DNA from: Saccharum officinarum
Lineage: Eukaryota; Streptophyta; Magnoliopsida; Poales; Poaceae
NCBI GenBank assembly: GCA_020631735.1
Contig: CM036179.1
Location: 21,443,063 to 21,507,062 of the forward strand
Reading direction: 5' to 3'
Length of the DNA: 64,000 nucleotides
Below the pieces are notes generated by a model. That model was not told where the DNA came from, did not search any database, and was given only the letters and a program-made list of their open reading frames with translations. Numbering within the stretch: the first letter of the stretch is position 1; each line of letters begins with the position of its first letter. A program made the translations under genes and the position numbers. This document shows positions 12,081 to 22,425 of this stretch, one piece after another.

Positions 12081-12515
12081 GGGACTGGGATGTGCAGCCA
12101 TCAGCAAGATTCACTACTACGGGTACTCGGTACTCACTAGCGTGCGTGGAGACGTGGAGTTGTCGCACGCTCATGGAACATTGTAGTTATTATAGTGGCA
12201 GCATCACAGCACACGGAGTCGAAGATGTTAGAACCCCCTCCCTTGGAATCGAATGTGTATATATGAAAATAAATAGTCTAATCTGCTAATTATGCTCAGT
12301 ACGCAAACGTGTATATATGTCTTCAGTCTCTTCACGTAGTTAACAAAATTGATACTTAGTATCTTCTTCGTATGCAAAAGTGACTTCCTTTGGCGTCGTC
12401 ACAAAAAAAAAGCCTCTACATTCAGTTAACGAACGAGTGAGATTCAATTCTTTCTTCATTTTTTGCCATATCTATGAACTAGAGTTTGTCTCACGTTGAG
12501 TAGGGAATGGTTTGG
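12081..12515. other. Intergenic, no gene seen
   Basis: AT-rich intergenic sequence with only short unsupported frames. Confidence 0.5.
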
Positions 12516-12516
12516 T

Positions 12517-12663
12517 ACTTCCTCTGTTCTAAATTATAAATTATTTTGACTTTTTTATATATAAATTTTACTATGTATCTAGAGTTATGTCTAGATATAT
12601 AGTAAAATTTATTATTTATGTACCAAATAAGTTAGAGCAACTTATAATTTAGAATAGAAGGAA
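12517..12663. mobile_element. Complete Stowaway MITE
   Basis: An approximately 147-bp element has termini CTTCCTCTGTTCTAAATTATAA on the left and TTATAATTTAGAATAGAAGGAA on the right (inverted), flanked by TA. The size and termini fit Stowaway/Tc1-mariner MITEs of grasses. Confidence 0.8.
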
Positions 12664-12998
12664 TATCAAGCTTTCACATTGAGTATCGTAGGCTAATAAA
12701 ATAGACCACACTCATGTCTACTTTGTCATAAAAAGCAAGACTGTTACATAAGTATTTTTATGACGTGATAAAAATTTTAAGAAGAGAGAGAAAGAACGAG
12801 TTTTATGCATGGGAATGAAATTATCTTGGCTCGGCGTTACCAACTCAATGTGAATCATATAATTAAATATCGTATGAAACAAATAATGAAATTATGCATT
12901 GAGAGTGCTAGTTTCATTGCATTCTATGTTCTTGAAAACATCGCTATAAAACTCTTCACTGAGAATGGTCTTAGACTCTTAGTGATAATATATAAATA
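12664..12998. other. Intergenic, no gene seen
   Basis: AT-rich sequence with no identifiable gene. A 64-residue frame at 12805-12999 is unsupported by composition or similarity. Confidence 0.5.
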
Positions 12999-13974
12999 AG
13001 AGAAAAATTCACCGGCGGTCCCTGAACTTGGCAAATGGTGTCACTTAGGTCCCCGAACTTTAAACAGTGTATTTCTGGGTCCCTGAACTTGGCTTCATGT
13101 GTCATCTAGGTCCCTGAACTTGGCTTTGGGTGTCACTTAGGTTCCCGAATTTTGAACAATGTATTTCTGGGTCCCTGAACTTGGCTTCGGGTGTCATCTG
13201 GGTCCCTAAACTTAGCTTCGGGTGTCATCTAGGTCCCAATGCTGACATGGCGCGGTCCTACGTGCGGGGCCCACATGTCAGTCGGTTATATTTCTATTTC
13301 TAGGGTACTGTAGCTATAATTTCTAAAATATTCCAAAAATTATATCTTTTTCATATGATCTCGGATGAAGATGATTTTTATATGAAAAATGTAGCTCTCG
13401 ACGAGATCTATAACTTTCTAGTTTTGAGTTTTTTAATTTGAGATAATTAAAATTCTTAAAAAATTAAACAAATTTTCAGGAATTAATATACTGCTGAAAA
13501 TTTGTTTAATTTTTTAAAGCATTTTAATGATCTCCAATTTAAAAACTCAAAACTAGAAAGTTGTAAATCTCATCGAGAGCTACATTTTTCATATAAAAAT
13601 CATCTTAATCCGAGATCATACGAAAAAGATACATTTTTTGGAATATTTTAGAAATTATAGCTACAGTACCCCAGAAATAGAAATATAACCGACTGACATG
13701 TGGGCCCCGCACGTAGGACCGCGCCACGTCAGCATTAGAACCTAGATGACACCCGAAGCCAAGTTTAGGGACCCAGATGACACCCGAAGCCAAGTTCAGG
13801 GACCCAGAAATACACTGTTCAAAATTCGAGGACCTAAGTGACACCCAAAGCCAAGTTCAGGGACCTAGATGACACCTGTAGCCAAGTTCAAGGACCCAGA
13901 AATACACTGTTTAAAGTTCGGGGACCTAAGTGACACTAGCTGCCAAGTTCAGAGACCGTCAGTGAATTTTTCTC
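12999..13974. mobile_element. Foldback element with ~480-bp inverted arms
   Basis: The two halves are near-perfect reverse complements around a short centre at about 13486-13498. Each arm starts GAGAAAAATTCAC, then carries several ~31-bp tandem units (GGTCCCTGAACTTGG plus GTGTCATCTAGG). Next come a unique GC-rich stretch (TGACATGTGGGCCCC in one orientation) and an AT-rich inner part. The element is flanked by an 8-bp direct repeat TATAAATA (12991-12998 and 13975-13982), as expected for a hAT- or Mutator-type insertion. It has no coding capacity. Read-through RNA would form a very long hairpin. Confidence 0.85.
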
Positions 13975-14061
13975 TATAAATAATACACCTAATAGTACCG
14001 CTGGATAAAAAAGTGCTACACAATACCATTACAATGTAAGCAACATTAAATATAGTATTTT

Positions 14062-14510
14062 ATGATTTTGCAGCTTCTTTCGCCGCCAGTCGGATCGCCA
14101 TGTGTCCTCCACTTGAGCACCTGGCCGGCTTCAACTCCGACGGCCACCCAGCTAGAGGTTGCGGCCAAGGCGGTGGTCACATGTGTCTGCACTTGTGGGC
14201 AGCAGACATTGTCCCAGCTTACCGACTCGGCGTTGCAGACGTCGCCACCGCGTCCGACTCAGTGGGCTGCAGATTCGCCACTGGCGTCGCCTCAGCCTCG
14301 CCACTCACCATCGTTGGCTTCACCTTGTCATAGCACCGGTCTCGCAGCCATACCCCATCTAGTGTCAGCCCTAGGTGGGCCTTGCCCTGGGCAAGGAGTT
14401 CTGGATGTTCAGCAGGTTTTAGTTGCTACCGTGATTGAGGATCGACTCTGCTTGGCTCTCCAAACTCCTGTGCTTCAGGGAAGACCGACCCTCAGGGTGG
14501 CTCGGGCCAA
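14062..14510 (+). pseudogene. LINE ORF1-like fragment, left piece
   Basis: A Ser/Pro/Ala-rich frame stays open across this piece, then runs into the LTR and stops at 14541. It is interpreted as the region before the basic C-terminal segment of a LINE ORF1, which resumes at 16500. No catalytic domain is visible. Confidence 0.4.
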
Positions 14511-14999
14511 TGAAAGCCCTAGTTTGGTTTTGGATAATTGATGAAACCTAGTACTAACCTTTATGCTAAGTGTATGAATTAGATAAGGTTAGTACATTTC
14601 CAAGTGGTGAAGCTAGAAGATGGTCCATGGAGGTGATAATGGACATAGATGATCAAGTGCTCATTATTTGAAAAAGAAGAAAGAGAAAAACAAAAATAGG
14701 CTCAAGGCAAGGGTATATGTGATAGGATTATTTTTGTTTTGCACTCAAGACACCATAAGGGTGTGAGTGACTTAGGATCGATAGCTATACTATTAAGAGG
14801 GAAAATTATCGGTTAAAACGGTAACCAAGTGCCCCTAGGTGAATTCATATGAGCATATGCATTAGGACCTAGTGTGAGCTAACATCGACCCTTGTAAAAT
14901 GCTTTGTAAAATGCTAACACACGTGCACACAAGTTCTATACTTTGTGGTTAGCAAGTTGGAAGCAAGAGTGAAGTCGTTGCGGACTTTGAAAAAGAAAA

Positions 15000-15510
15000 A
15001 GGAGGAGACAGTAGCGATCGGACGCTGGCCACGTCCTGACCGGACGCTGGCTGGCCATGTCCGATCAATTATAGTGCGACATGGCTCAGTTGGCCGAGAG
15101 TGAGAAGTCGTGACCGGACGCTGGCCTGGCTTGATCGGCACGTCCGATCACATGTTGGACGCCAGCGAAATCACACGATCGGACGTGCAGGAGGAGCGTC
15201 AGGTGATCGTTGACGTACGGTGACGTCACCTTGCCTTCGGGCGCAGAGAAGAGAAGCAAGGATTGGACACTGGGGCGCGTCAGGTCACGCCTGACCTAAC
15301 ATGTCCGGTCACTGTTTTTACGCTGAGAATAGTATCTGGAAACGATCTAACTCCACGCGGCGCGGTGTCAGGTCGACAAAGGGGCGCGTCCAGTCGATCT
15401 TTGACTGAAGTGCTGACTGTTATGTTACCGTTGAGATCAAATGAACGAAATTTAAAACGGGGACACCTGGATGCATCCCTGCGAGTGTCCGATCATCTTG
15501 ACTGGCGCGT
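15000..15510. repeat. Degraded CpG palindromes in solo LTR
   Basis: GACCGGACGCTGG and GGCGCGTCCGATC type half-sites recur, many with C-to-T changes, as expected for an old methylated LTR. Confidence 0.7.
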
Positions 15511-15570
15511 TCGGTCCTTGCACAGTGAGCCCAATGCTGAGTCTAACGGCTCTATTCTTTTCAGGATGTC

Positions 15571-15578
15571 TATAAATA
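15571..15578 (+). promoter_or_regulatory. Solo-LTR TATA box
   Basis: TATAAATA lies downstream of the CpG palindromes, at the same relative place as in the other LTRs. Confidence 0.55.
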
Positions 15579-16592
15579 GTGTTTGACCGGCTCCAAGGTA
15601 TCCCTCTTGGACTTTTGAGATTCTTGACATCCTTGTGAGTTGAGCACACTTTCTCCCACTCATCTCTCTTATTTGATTGCGAATCCAAAGTGAGATTGAG
15701 TGATTCTAAGTGTATTTGCTTGAGTGATTGTACCTAGTGGCATTTGGAGATCGTTGTGGCTGTATATTTCTTGTTACTCTTGGTGGTTGCCGCCACCTAG
15801 ACGGCTTGGAGCAGCGGTGGAGGTCCGGCACTTGTTGGTGATTGTTCGTGGCCGGCTCCGGTGATCTTGTGAGGGGTCTTGCATCTTCCCCGGCGAAACG
15901 CTGCAAGATAGCTCTAGTAAACTACTCGTGTCATTGATTTACCTCACTTGTGGGTCAGTTCTTGTGGTGTCCAACGTGTGGACGAGGTTCGTGCAACACC
16001 TCTTAGCCGCCGAACCACCAAGTGTTGGTCGACGCAACGGGGACTAGCGTGCCCGCAAGCACGTGAACCTCGGGAGAAAAATCACTTGTCTCTTGCTATT
16101 GGAATTCTCCTGGTATTCATATTGTGTTGATCGATGGATTGGTTCATCACCTCTATGCAGCGGTATAATCATCTCGCTCTCACATTTACATTCCCACAAA
16201 CTAGTTGTAATAAACTTTTTAGTATAACTAGTTTTAAGAGCTTGTTTTACCTTTGCTAGTGTAGCTTCTCACCTAGTTGAGCTCTTTAGTGTAGCTAGCT
16301 TTTGAAAGCTCGTAGTGACTTAACCATTGATTGACTTAGAGATTATAGCAACTAGAATTGTTGGGATAGGTGGCTTGCAACACTTGTTAGAGCTAGTGCA
16401 AAAAGCTTTATAGCCAAGTAGTTGTCTAACAAGTTTGTCTAGTGTTTTATAGATTTTAAATTAGGCTATTCACCCCCTCTAGCCAATTAGGACCTTTCAG
16501 CCAAACCCAACATCAGAGCGCCTAGGAGGAGTATTCGCTTAGCTGCTAAACTTCAGGTGGCCAATCCGGCTCTTCAGGCATAGTAGGTTCTT

Positions 16593-16796
16593 ATGGTCAA
16601 GTTGGCGCTCGCAGATCTAGCACAGACCGTCGACTCTACAACTGCTCAGAAGTATGAGTCCATCTTTGTTGGACCGCTTTCAGAGTCCAAGCATGAAGCC
16701 TTTAAGGTCTTCTTCCTAGACAACGCGTTCTTGGACGACTTCGCCCCGAAGGTTGACATGCTTCTTGTTGAGCCGACGGCCGAGCGTGACTAGGGG
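16593..16796 (+). pseudogene. LINE ORF1-like C-terminal fragment
   Basis: A 66-residue frame ends at 16793 (AKVDMLLVEPTAERD-type ending). It continues the upstream LINE-like piece after the solo LTR. It is too short and broken to be a functional gene. Confidence 0.4.
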
Positions 16797-17031
16797 TGAT
16801 TAGGGAGTTCGTAGCCTAGTGGCCTTTCATTCGGCGTCGACAGGTCTCCCGCAGTCGAGGTCGCCCTAAGTTGTTGTAATACTCAGTTTCTTTTGGTTCT
16901 CTTTTCTTTTTTATGTGCTTTTGGTCTTCCTACTCTTTGGTAAGCTCAGCGCTTATTATTGATGGGGTAGATTGTAATATTTATCTACTCCCTCTCAATG
17001 AAAAACATTCCTAGGCACGGTCATGAAAAAA

Positions 17032-17351
17032 ATAGTGTCTTACTTTGTGGAACAAATTTTAAATTCTATTAAAGTGTTTCTTTGTGGGACGAAGGTATTA
17101 CTTTGTATATCGAATTATGTCATAATTATTAACGAACTAGTAAATGAATCTTATTGAATTGTATTGTATGCAAAAGTTTTGGTCAGAGACAGGACATTTC
17201 TGGTTCTTTATCAACCTTGCCTCACCTTGCCTTGCGCATCCTTGCCAGGATGGGCAAGCCATTTTGGCTCTCATGTGTTGACAAGGAACCTTTGTCTGCA
17301 TAATCCTCGAGGCGATCTAGCAAGAGATCAAAACGAGCAATTTTCATCTAT
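17032..17351. other. Intergenic between two LINE copies
   Basis: AT-rich sequence with no feature recognised. Its last bases include the presumed target site of the next LINE. Confidence 0.5.
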
Positions 17352-17394
17352 ATCTCTGTTTGGGGGGAGCCGTGGTAAATGTTCTTTGAGGTGA

Positions 17395-19263
17395 GCAACC
17401 CTGACCCTATCCGCCACGAACCTGCCGCCGCCCCCCGCTCCCACCCTTATCTCTCCCTCACCGTCCTCATCCCCATCCCTATGCCTCCTCACCCTCGGTG
17501 CTTCTGCGGGATCTCGCTCTAACCATAGGAGCCCGGCCCCCTCCCCGCTACCGACGGCGGCGCCTGCCACCGCGGTCACGCCGGCGCCCGCCACCGCCTC
17601 TCCCGCATCTCCCTCTACCAGATCCACCACTAGCCTGCTAAGATGCGTCTTCACCTCCCCTCCTCAGGCACGTGCGGCTGCTGGGGCGCCGGAGCCCCCA
17701 CCACCGTCGCCCGATGTTGCCGCAGCCGCTGGCAAGGGCGCATGCGACGCGCTGCGGCCGCCTTCTCCCTCGTTGGGGTGCGCGGACGGGTCCCTTGTGG
17801 GTGGATTTGCGGCCGCAGGAGAGGGCGCGGACTCCGCAGGTCCTCCCGTGGTGCCCGCTCCTGCACAGCCGGGGGACGAGAAAGCTGCCACGGTCGCGGC
17901 CGCGCCGCCTCCGTCTCTGGATGCTGCCGCCGTGGATGCCATAGCCTATAGCCGCAGCTTCACGGCTATCCATGCCATGTCGCCGCAGCCACCGGCCTCT
18001 GCTGTTGCCGGCCAGCGGCCCGAGGTTGACGCTGCAGCTGCCGTACACACCGCGTCGCCGCAAACGTCGGGCTCTGCCGCTTCGACTGAGGGGCCCAGCC
18101 CTGGCGCTTGGTCCCCTCCACTGTTGGGGCTAGATGCCTAGAATGCCGCGGCGACGCCAGGGGGCCTAGTCATGGCGTCGTCGAATGCCCCAATCTCCTC
18201 GCTCTCGCCGACCGCGGCACCGTTCTTCCCCGGATGCTTGGGCAGGCGGTCGAAGAGCCGGCGGTGGGCGGACGAGGACAGCGAGGAGACTGACGATGAC
18301 CATCCCGCGACATACCTAGAGGCCGCTCGTCACCCGATGAAGCCGGCCCCCGCGTCCCCCGTGCGGCCCCAGACTCGTTCATACCTGGAGGCCGCTCTTC
18401 GCCCGATGAGGTCGGCCAACATGTCCCTCGTGCACGCCTAGATTTGTCCGGCCGCCATTCTGGGGCGTGGCGGAGCGGACGCCGGGCAGAGGTCGGCGCA
18501 ACGGCGAAGGAGTGCCTCTCGCAGCAGTGCTACGGCGGAGCGGGGCAGGCGAGCTGCCGTGGGGGCCTAGCCGGCCACCGTCGCCGGTGGCGCGCACTCC
18601 GCTGCCTCGGGTGTCGTCGCGGTGCACGAGCGGCACATCCGCAGGGCTCGCCGGTCGTGGTCATGCCCTCAGCTGGTGCACGGCTTGCCTGCTCGGCCTG
18701 TGGAAGGTCGAGTCCCCGCCCGGCAGCGCCTCAGTCGTCGTGGAAGGGGCTCCACCCACCAGTGCTTCTCCGCTCCGGACGCTCACGGCTGGCGTTAGGT
18801 CCTGCCGCAGGGGCCATTTGGTGGTGCTAGTGGGGTAGGGCCCGCCCGCCCTGTTTGGCTAATCGACGGTCCCCTCCTCGCTACCCTTCAGACCTACTCA
18901 GGAAGTGCTTCAACTGTCTCTCCACCGCGCACAGGGTGGCAACCTGCAAGCTGCCTCAACGCTGCCTTCGCTGCAAGGGGTTCCGACACATCGCACAAGA
19001 CTGTAAGCAGTGACAGAAGGTGCCTTCTTCTAGCTCTAGCACAATCAGTGCCCCTGATGGACGGCCACGACGGCGCATCCGGGAGCCTACCCCGGGCAAC
19101 CGGCTTCGTGCCCACGGCGGTACATCGAGCGCGGACAGTGCTACGTCGGGCGTGGCTACTGCTGTGTTAGGTGTGTCCGCAACTGTGCCTGGTGTGGCTG
19201 TGAGCGTTGGTGGGGGGGGCGTAGGCGGCGGAGACGTTGCCGACGTCGACGCCGACAGAAGGG
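17395..19263 (+). pseudogene. LINE ORF1-like gag region (broken)
   Basis: The GC-rich sequence encodes Pro/Ala-rich stretches in shifting frames. At about 18907-19014 there is a tandem zinc-knuckle segment (CFNCLSTAHRVATC then CLRCKGFRHIAQDC), closed by TGA. This double CCHC arrangement is typical of plant LINE ORF1 RNA-binding proteins. Several stops and frame changes (for example at 18139 and 18439) break the frame. Translation then continues toward the Copia insertion site at 19263. Confidence 0.55.
19259..19263. repeat. TSD of outer Sirevirus (left)
   Basis: AAGGG here matches 43202-43206 perfectly, marking the 5-bp duplication made by the outer element's integration. Confidence 0.93.
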
Positions 19264-19844
19264 TGAAAGTCCTATGTTTGGTGTTGGTAATTAGTGACAA
19301 TACCTAAGTACTAATCCTATGCCTAAGTTATATGTAGCATATGAGGATTAGTACATTCCAAGGTTGGTGGCAAGATGGACATGGTGATCATAATGGCCAC
19401 ACTTGGATTTGGACGCAACCCTATATGATCAAGGCAAAGGTATATGCTTAAGGGTTGTATTTTAGTAACCAAGACACCTAGTGGGTGTGGTTACATTATA
19501 GGATAGATAGCCGTACTATAAAGAGGGGAATGACGCGGCTATTGAACTCCTAAGTGCCTCTAGATGTGCATTTCATGATCATATGCATTTGGATAGAACT
19601 AATATCGCCTCGAAAAATGATTGTGAAAATGCTAACACACTCACACATGACAAGATCACTTGGTGATGTTAGCACGTTTGCGACGGCGGTGGAGTTTGAG
19701 CGGTAGAGAGGGTTTGGGTTCCTCTCTCCCTCCCGCCGAGCTTGCGAGGCGGGATTCAGGCGTTTTCGAGAAGTTGAAACGATTATTTTCCACTACGCCG
19801 GAAGTCCGGAAAAGAAATGGAGGCGAACGGAGGTCACAGAGGTG

Positions 19845-20340
19845 ACCGGACGCTGAACCGGACGCGGTCCTTGCATGACCGGACGCGTCCGGTCAGTGTT
19901 CAGTGTCTGCGCATTTTTCAGTTCGATGATCGGACGCGAGGCGCGTCCGGTCACTAACGATCGGACGCGTCCGGTCGTCCAGGGAGCTTACTGGACTCTA
20001 ACCGGACGCTGGCACTGTCGCGTCCGGTCATTTACTTCAGCGCGTCCGGTCACTATTTTGTTGAGCGCTGCTCAGGCGACCAGCGCGTCCGGTCCTTCAC
20101 GGGACCAGCGCGTCCGGTCGTTCCCAGCGCGTCCGGTCCTTCACGGGACCAGCGCGTCCGGTCGTTCCCAGCGCGTCCGATCAGTTGGACCAGCGCGTCC
20201 GGTCGTTGCTTCGCAGTTAGCCGTTGGGCGACCAGCGTGTCCGGTCGTTTGGACCAGCGTGTCCGGTCAGTACTTCACGAGTTAGCCGTTGGGCGACCGG
20301 CGCGTCCGGTCAGTTGGACCAGCGCGTCCGGTCAGCCCGA
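19845..20340. repeat. CpG palindromes and tandem units in outer 5' LTR
   Basis: Full palindromes (GACCGGACGCGTCCGGTC) are followed by about ten spaced ACCAGCGCGTCCGGTC units. Unit number differs between the two LTRs, showing expansion or contraction after insertion. Confidence 0.88.
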
Positions 20341-20386
20341 TTTCGGCTATTTAAGTTTCTAACGACTATATTCGAAGGGGTACGTC

Positions 20387-20394
20387 TATAAATA
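20387..20394 (+). promoter_or_regulatory. TATA box of outer 5' LTR
   Basis: TATAAATA lies just after the palindrome array. Transcription would start some 30 bp downstream, near the CT-rich ATGCTCTCTCTCTCG. Confidence 0.65.
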
Positions 20395-21293
20395 CTCGTT
20401 GGCCGGCTCAATGCTCTCTCTCTCGAACATTTGACATACTTGTGAGCACTTTGAGCTAAGCAACTCCCCTCCCACTCATCTCTCTTGCTTCTTTGCATAT
20501 TCGAAGTGAGATTGAGTGATCCAAGTGCATTTGCATTGTGAGATTGCATCTAGTTGGCACTTGGTGGTTGATTTGTTGCGGGATTCTTGTTTCTCTTGGT
20601 GGTTGCCGCCACCTAGACGGCTTGGAGCAGCTTGGAGGCGTTGGCAAGAGTTGGTGATTGTTCTTGGCCACCTCCAGTGATTGTGAGATGTTTGTGCCTA
20701 CCTCGGCGAAGCACCAAAGGCAACATTAGTATATTGCTCGTGTCATTGCAACCTTTTGCCATTTGGTAGGTTCTTGTGGTGCCTTTTGAGAGGCTCGGTG
20801 TGTGACCGATTAGCCACCGAACCACGTGGTGAAGAGGGACACAACGGGGACTAGCGTGCCGGCAAGCACGTGAACCTCGGGATAAATCTTCGTGTCATCA
20901 CTTTCATATTGTGATTGATTGATCCCAGTGTTCAGTTATCTTGGTATTCATCGCTTGATTATATTGATTGATTGGCTCAATTCTTCGCCCCTCGGTGATA
21001 CCCTCCTAACTCTCTCTTGTATTAATTTCTTAGTTATCTTTGCTAGCAAGTTAGCTTTGCTAGAGTAGCTTCTTTGTGTAGCTTGCTAGTTGTAGTTTTC
21101 CTTCTCGATTTGACTTGTGCGGTTGAGTGCAATTACTAGAATTGTGAATTGGTTAGGTGGCTTGCAAACACCCCGTAGGCTAAGCAAAACTCGCATCTCG
21201 CTATTTGTTTTATTAATAAACTTGTTTAGCTTATCTTTGTAGAAAATTTTAATAGGCTATTCACCCCCCCTCTAGCCATCAAGACCTTTCAAG

Positions 21294-21305
21294 TGGTATC
21301 AGAGC
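21294..21305 (+). other. Primer binding site (initiator tRNA-Met)
   Basis: TGGTATCAGAGC lies two bases after the 5' LTR end at 21291. It is the canonical plant retrotransposon PBS for initiator methionine tRNA. Confidence 0.95.
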
Positions 21306-21345
21306 CATGGTCACTGTTTGTAAGGCTTAACAACCTCGGTGTAAG

Positions 21346-22425
21346 ATGGCTCAAGTTATGTTCAATCATGTTAATGGCAAGCCTCCATTTTTTGATGGCG
21401 TCTCTTCCTTTGATCATTGGAAAAGGAAGATGAAGCAATATCTAGGCAATATACATGAGAAGGTTTGGGATGTGACCAAAGAAGGATACGTCATTCTTGA
21501 TGAGGAAAACCTCACTCCAAATGACCGCATCAACAAACAATGCAATACGGCGGCACTTGACACAATCTATCGTGCCATTGATGATAAAGTATTTGAGCAA
21601 ATCAAAGATCTTGAAAAGGCAAATGAGCTTTGGATAAGGCTTGAAGAAACATATGAAGGTACTTCAACCATAAAAAGTGTCAAACTATATATGCTCAAGG
21701 ACAAGTTCTCCACATTCAAGATGAAGGATGATGAATCCATCCCGGAGATATTCTATAGGCTCCAAGTTATTGTCAATGATCTCAAGGGGCTTGGGGAGAA
21801 GGTTGAGGACAAGGACTTCTCACACAAGTTCTTGATGTGCTTACCCAAGAAGTTTGCCACCTTGAGAAGAATGATCTTTAGAGAGGGATTGGACAAGGTC
21901 AAACCAACCAATGTGCTCGGAGATATAATGACCGATGCCCAATACAATGATGATGAAGATGAGGTAGAAGAGAAGAAGGAGACCAAGGTCAAGCAAGAGA
22001 AGCCCATTGCATTCAAGGCTTCATCCTCTAAGGGCAAGAGCAAGGTAGAAAGTGATGATGATGATCCATTCGATGATGAGACCATGGCCCTCCTTGTGCA
22101 CAAGATGGGAAGGTTCATGAAGAAGAAAGGATATGGGGCAAGGAAGAGGAGAGACACTATAAAGGCAAAGACCCTTTGCTACAATTGCAATAGCCCCGAT
22201 CACATAGTGGCGGATTGCCCCTATGAAGATAAGAGATTTCATAATGGGGACTTGAAGCTCAAGAAGAACAAGAAGGATAAGAAAGAGAATGAGAAGAAAG
22301 CAAAGAAGAGCTTCACTTTCAACAACAAGAAGAAGGGTGGTGGTTATGTAGTCACTTGGGATAGTGACAACTCCAATAGTGATGATGATGAAAGCTCTAG
22401 TGATGCTGAGAGGATCACTCGATGA
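21346..22425 (+). CDS. gag: Outer Sirevirus gag, N-terminal part
   Basis: The 359-residue frame starts MAQVMFNHVNGKPPFF, 40 bp after the PBS. It holds the Copia capsid-like (UBN2/gag) fold (for example the W..L...Y.G segment) and an acidic linker. A first zinc knuckle CYNCNSPDHIVADC occupies about residues 279-292, followed by a Lys-rich tail. It packages element RNA in the cytoplasm. A TGA at 22423-22425 ends it, but the same frame continues openly into the next segment. The stop is therefore probably a point mutation (CGA to TGA would be a CpG deamination) or a readthrough site. Confidence 0.9.
   Translation: MAQVMFNHVNGKPPFFDGVSSFDHWKRKMKQYLGNIHEKVWDVTKEGYVILDEENLTPNDRINKQCNTAALDTIYRAIDDKVFEQIKDLEKANELWIRLEETYEGTSTIKSVKLYMLKDKFSTFKMKDDESIPEIFYRLQVIVNDLKGLGEKVEDKDFSHKFLMCLPKKFATLRRMIFREGLDKVKPTNVLGDIMTDAQYNDDEDEVEEKKETKVKQEKPIAFKASSSKGKSKVESDDDDPFDDETMALLVHKMGRFMKKKGYGARKRRDTIKAKTLCYNCNSPDHIVADCPYEDKRFHNGDLKLKKNKKDKKENEKKAKKSFTFNNKKKGGGYVVTWDSDNSNSDDDESSSDAERITR

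Larger units (their letters stand above)
14511..16499 (+). mobile_element. Solo LTR of a Sirevirus family (TSD GCCAA)
   Basis: The 1989-bp LTR starts TGAAAGCCCTAG and ends GGACCTTTCA. It is flanked by perfect 5-bp duplications GCCAA at 14506-14510 and 16500-16504, with no internal region. It carries degraded CpG palindromes (about 15000-15510), a TATA box at 15571-15578 and the conserved hairpin GGTGGTTGCCGCCACC at 15782-15797. It is related to, but distinct from, the 19264 LTR family. It is the product of LTR-LTR recombination. Confidence 0.93.
14050..17031 (+). mobile_element. LINE remnant split by a solo LTR
   Basis: The GC-rich left piece (about 14050-14510) and right piece (16500-17031) are continuous once the solo LTR and one TSD copy are ignored. 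The right piece encodes a segment like the C-terminal part of grass LINE ORF1 proteins (RRSIRLAAKLQ-type basic stretch). It is followed by a 3' tail whose end, CAATGAAAAACATT...CATGAAAAAAA, resembles a plant LINE 3' terminus with a short poly(A) at about 17025-17031. No reverse transcriptase is present, so it is 5'-truncated or internally deleted. The left border and a TSD were not resolved. Confidence 0.55.
19264..21291 (+). repeat. 5' LTR of outer Sirevirus
   Basis: The LTR is 2028 bp, with CpG palindromes and tandem ACCAGCGCGTCCGGTC units at 19845-20340, a TATA box at 20387-20394 and a hairpin at 20598-20613. It carries an extra repeat unit compared with the 3' LTR (2009 bp). Confidence 0.95.

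Noticed and set aside
14062..14541. A 159-residue frame as an independent gene
   Set aside because: It crosses the solo LTR border and stops inside it; the upstream part fits a LINE remnant.
19845..20340. Regular palindromic repeats as a CRISPR-like array
   Set aside because: Spacing is irregular, spacers are not unique, there are no cas genes, and the arrays lie inside retrotransposon LTRs of a plant genome.
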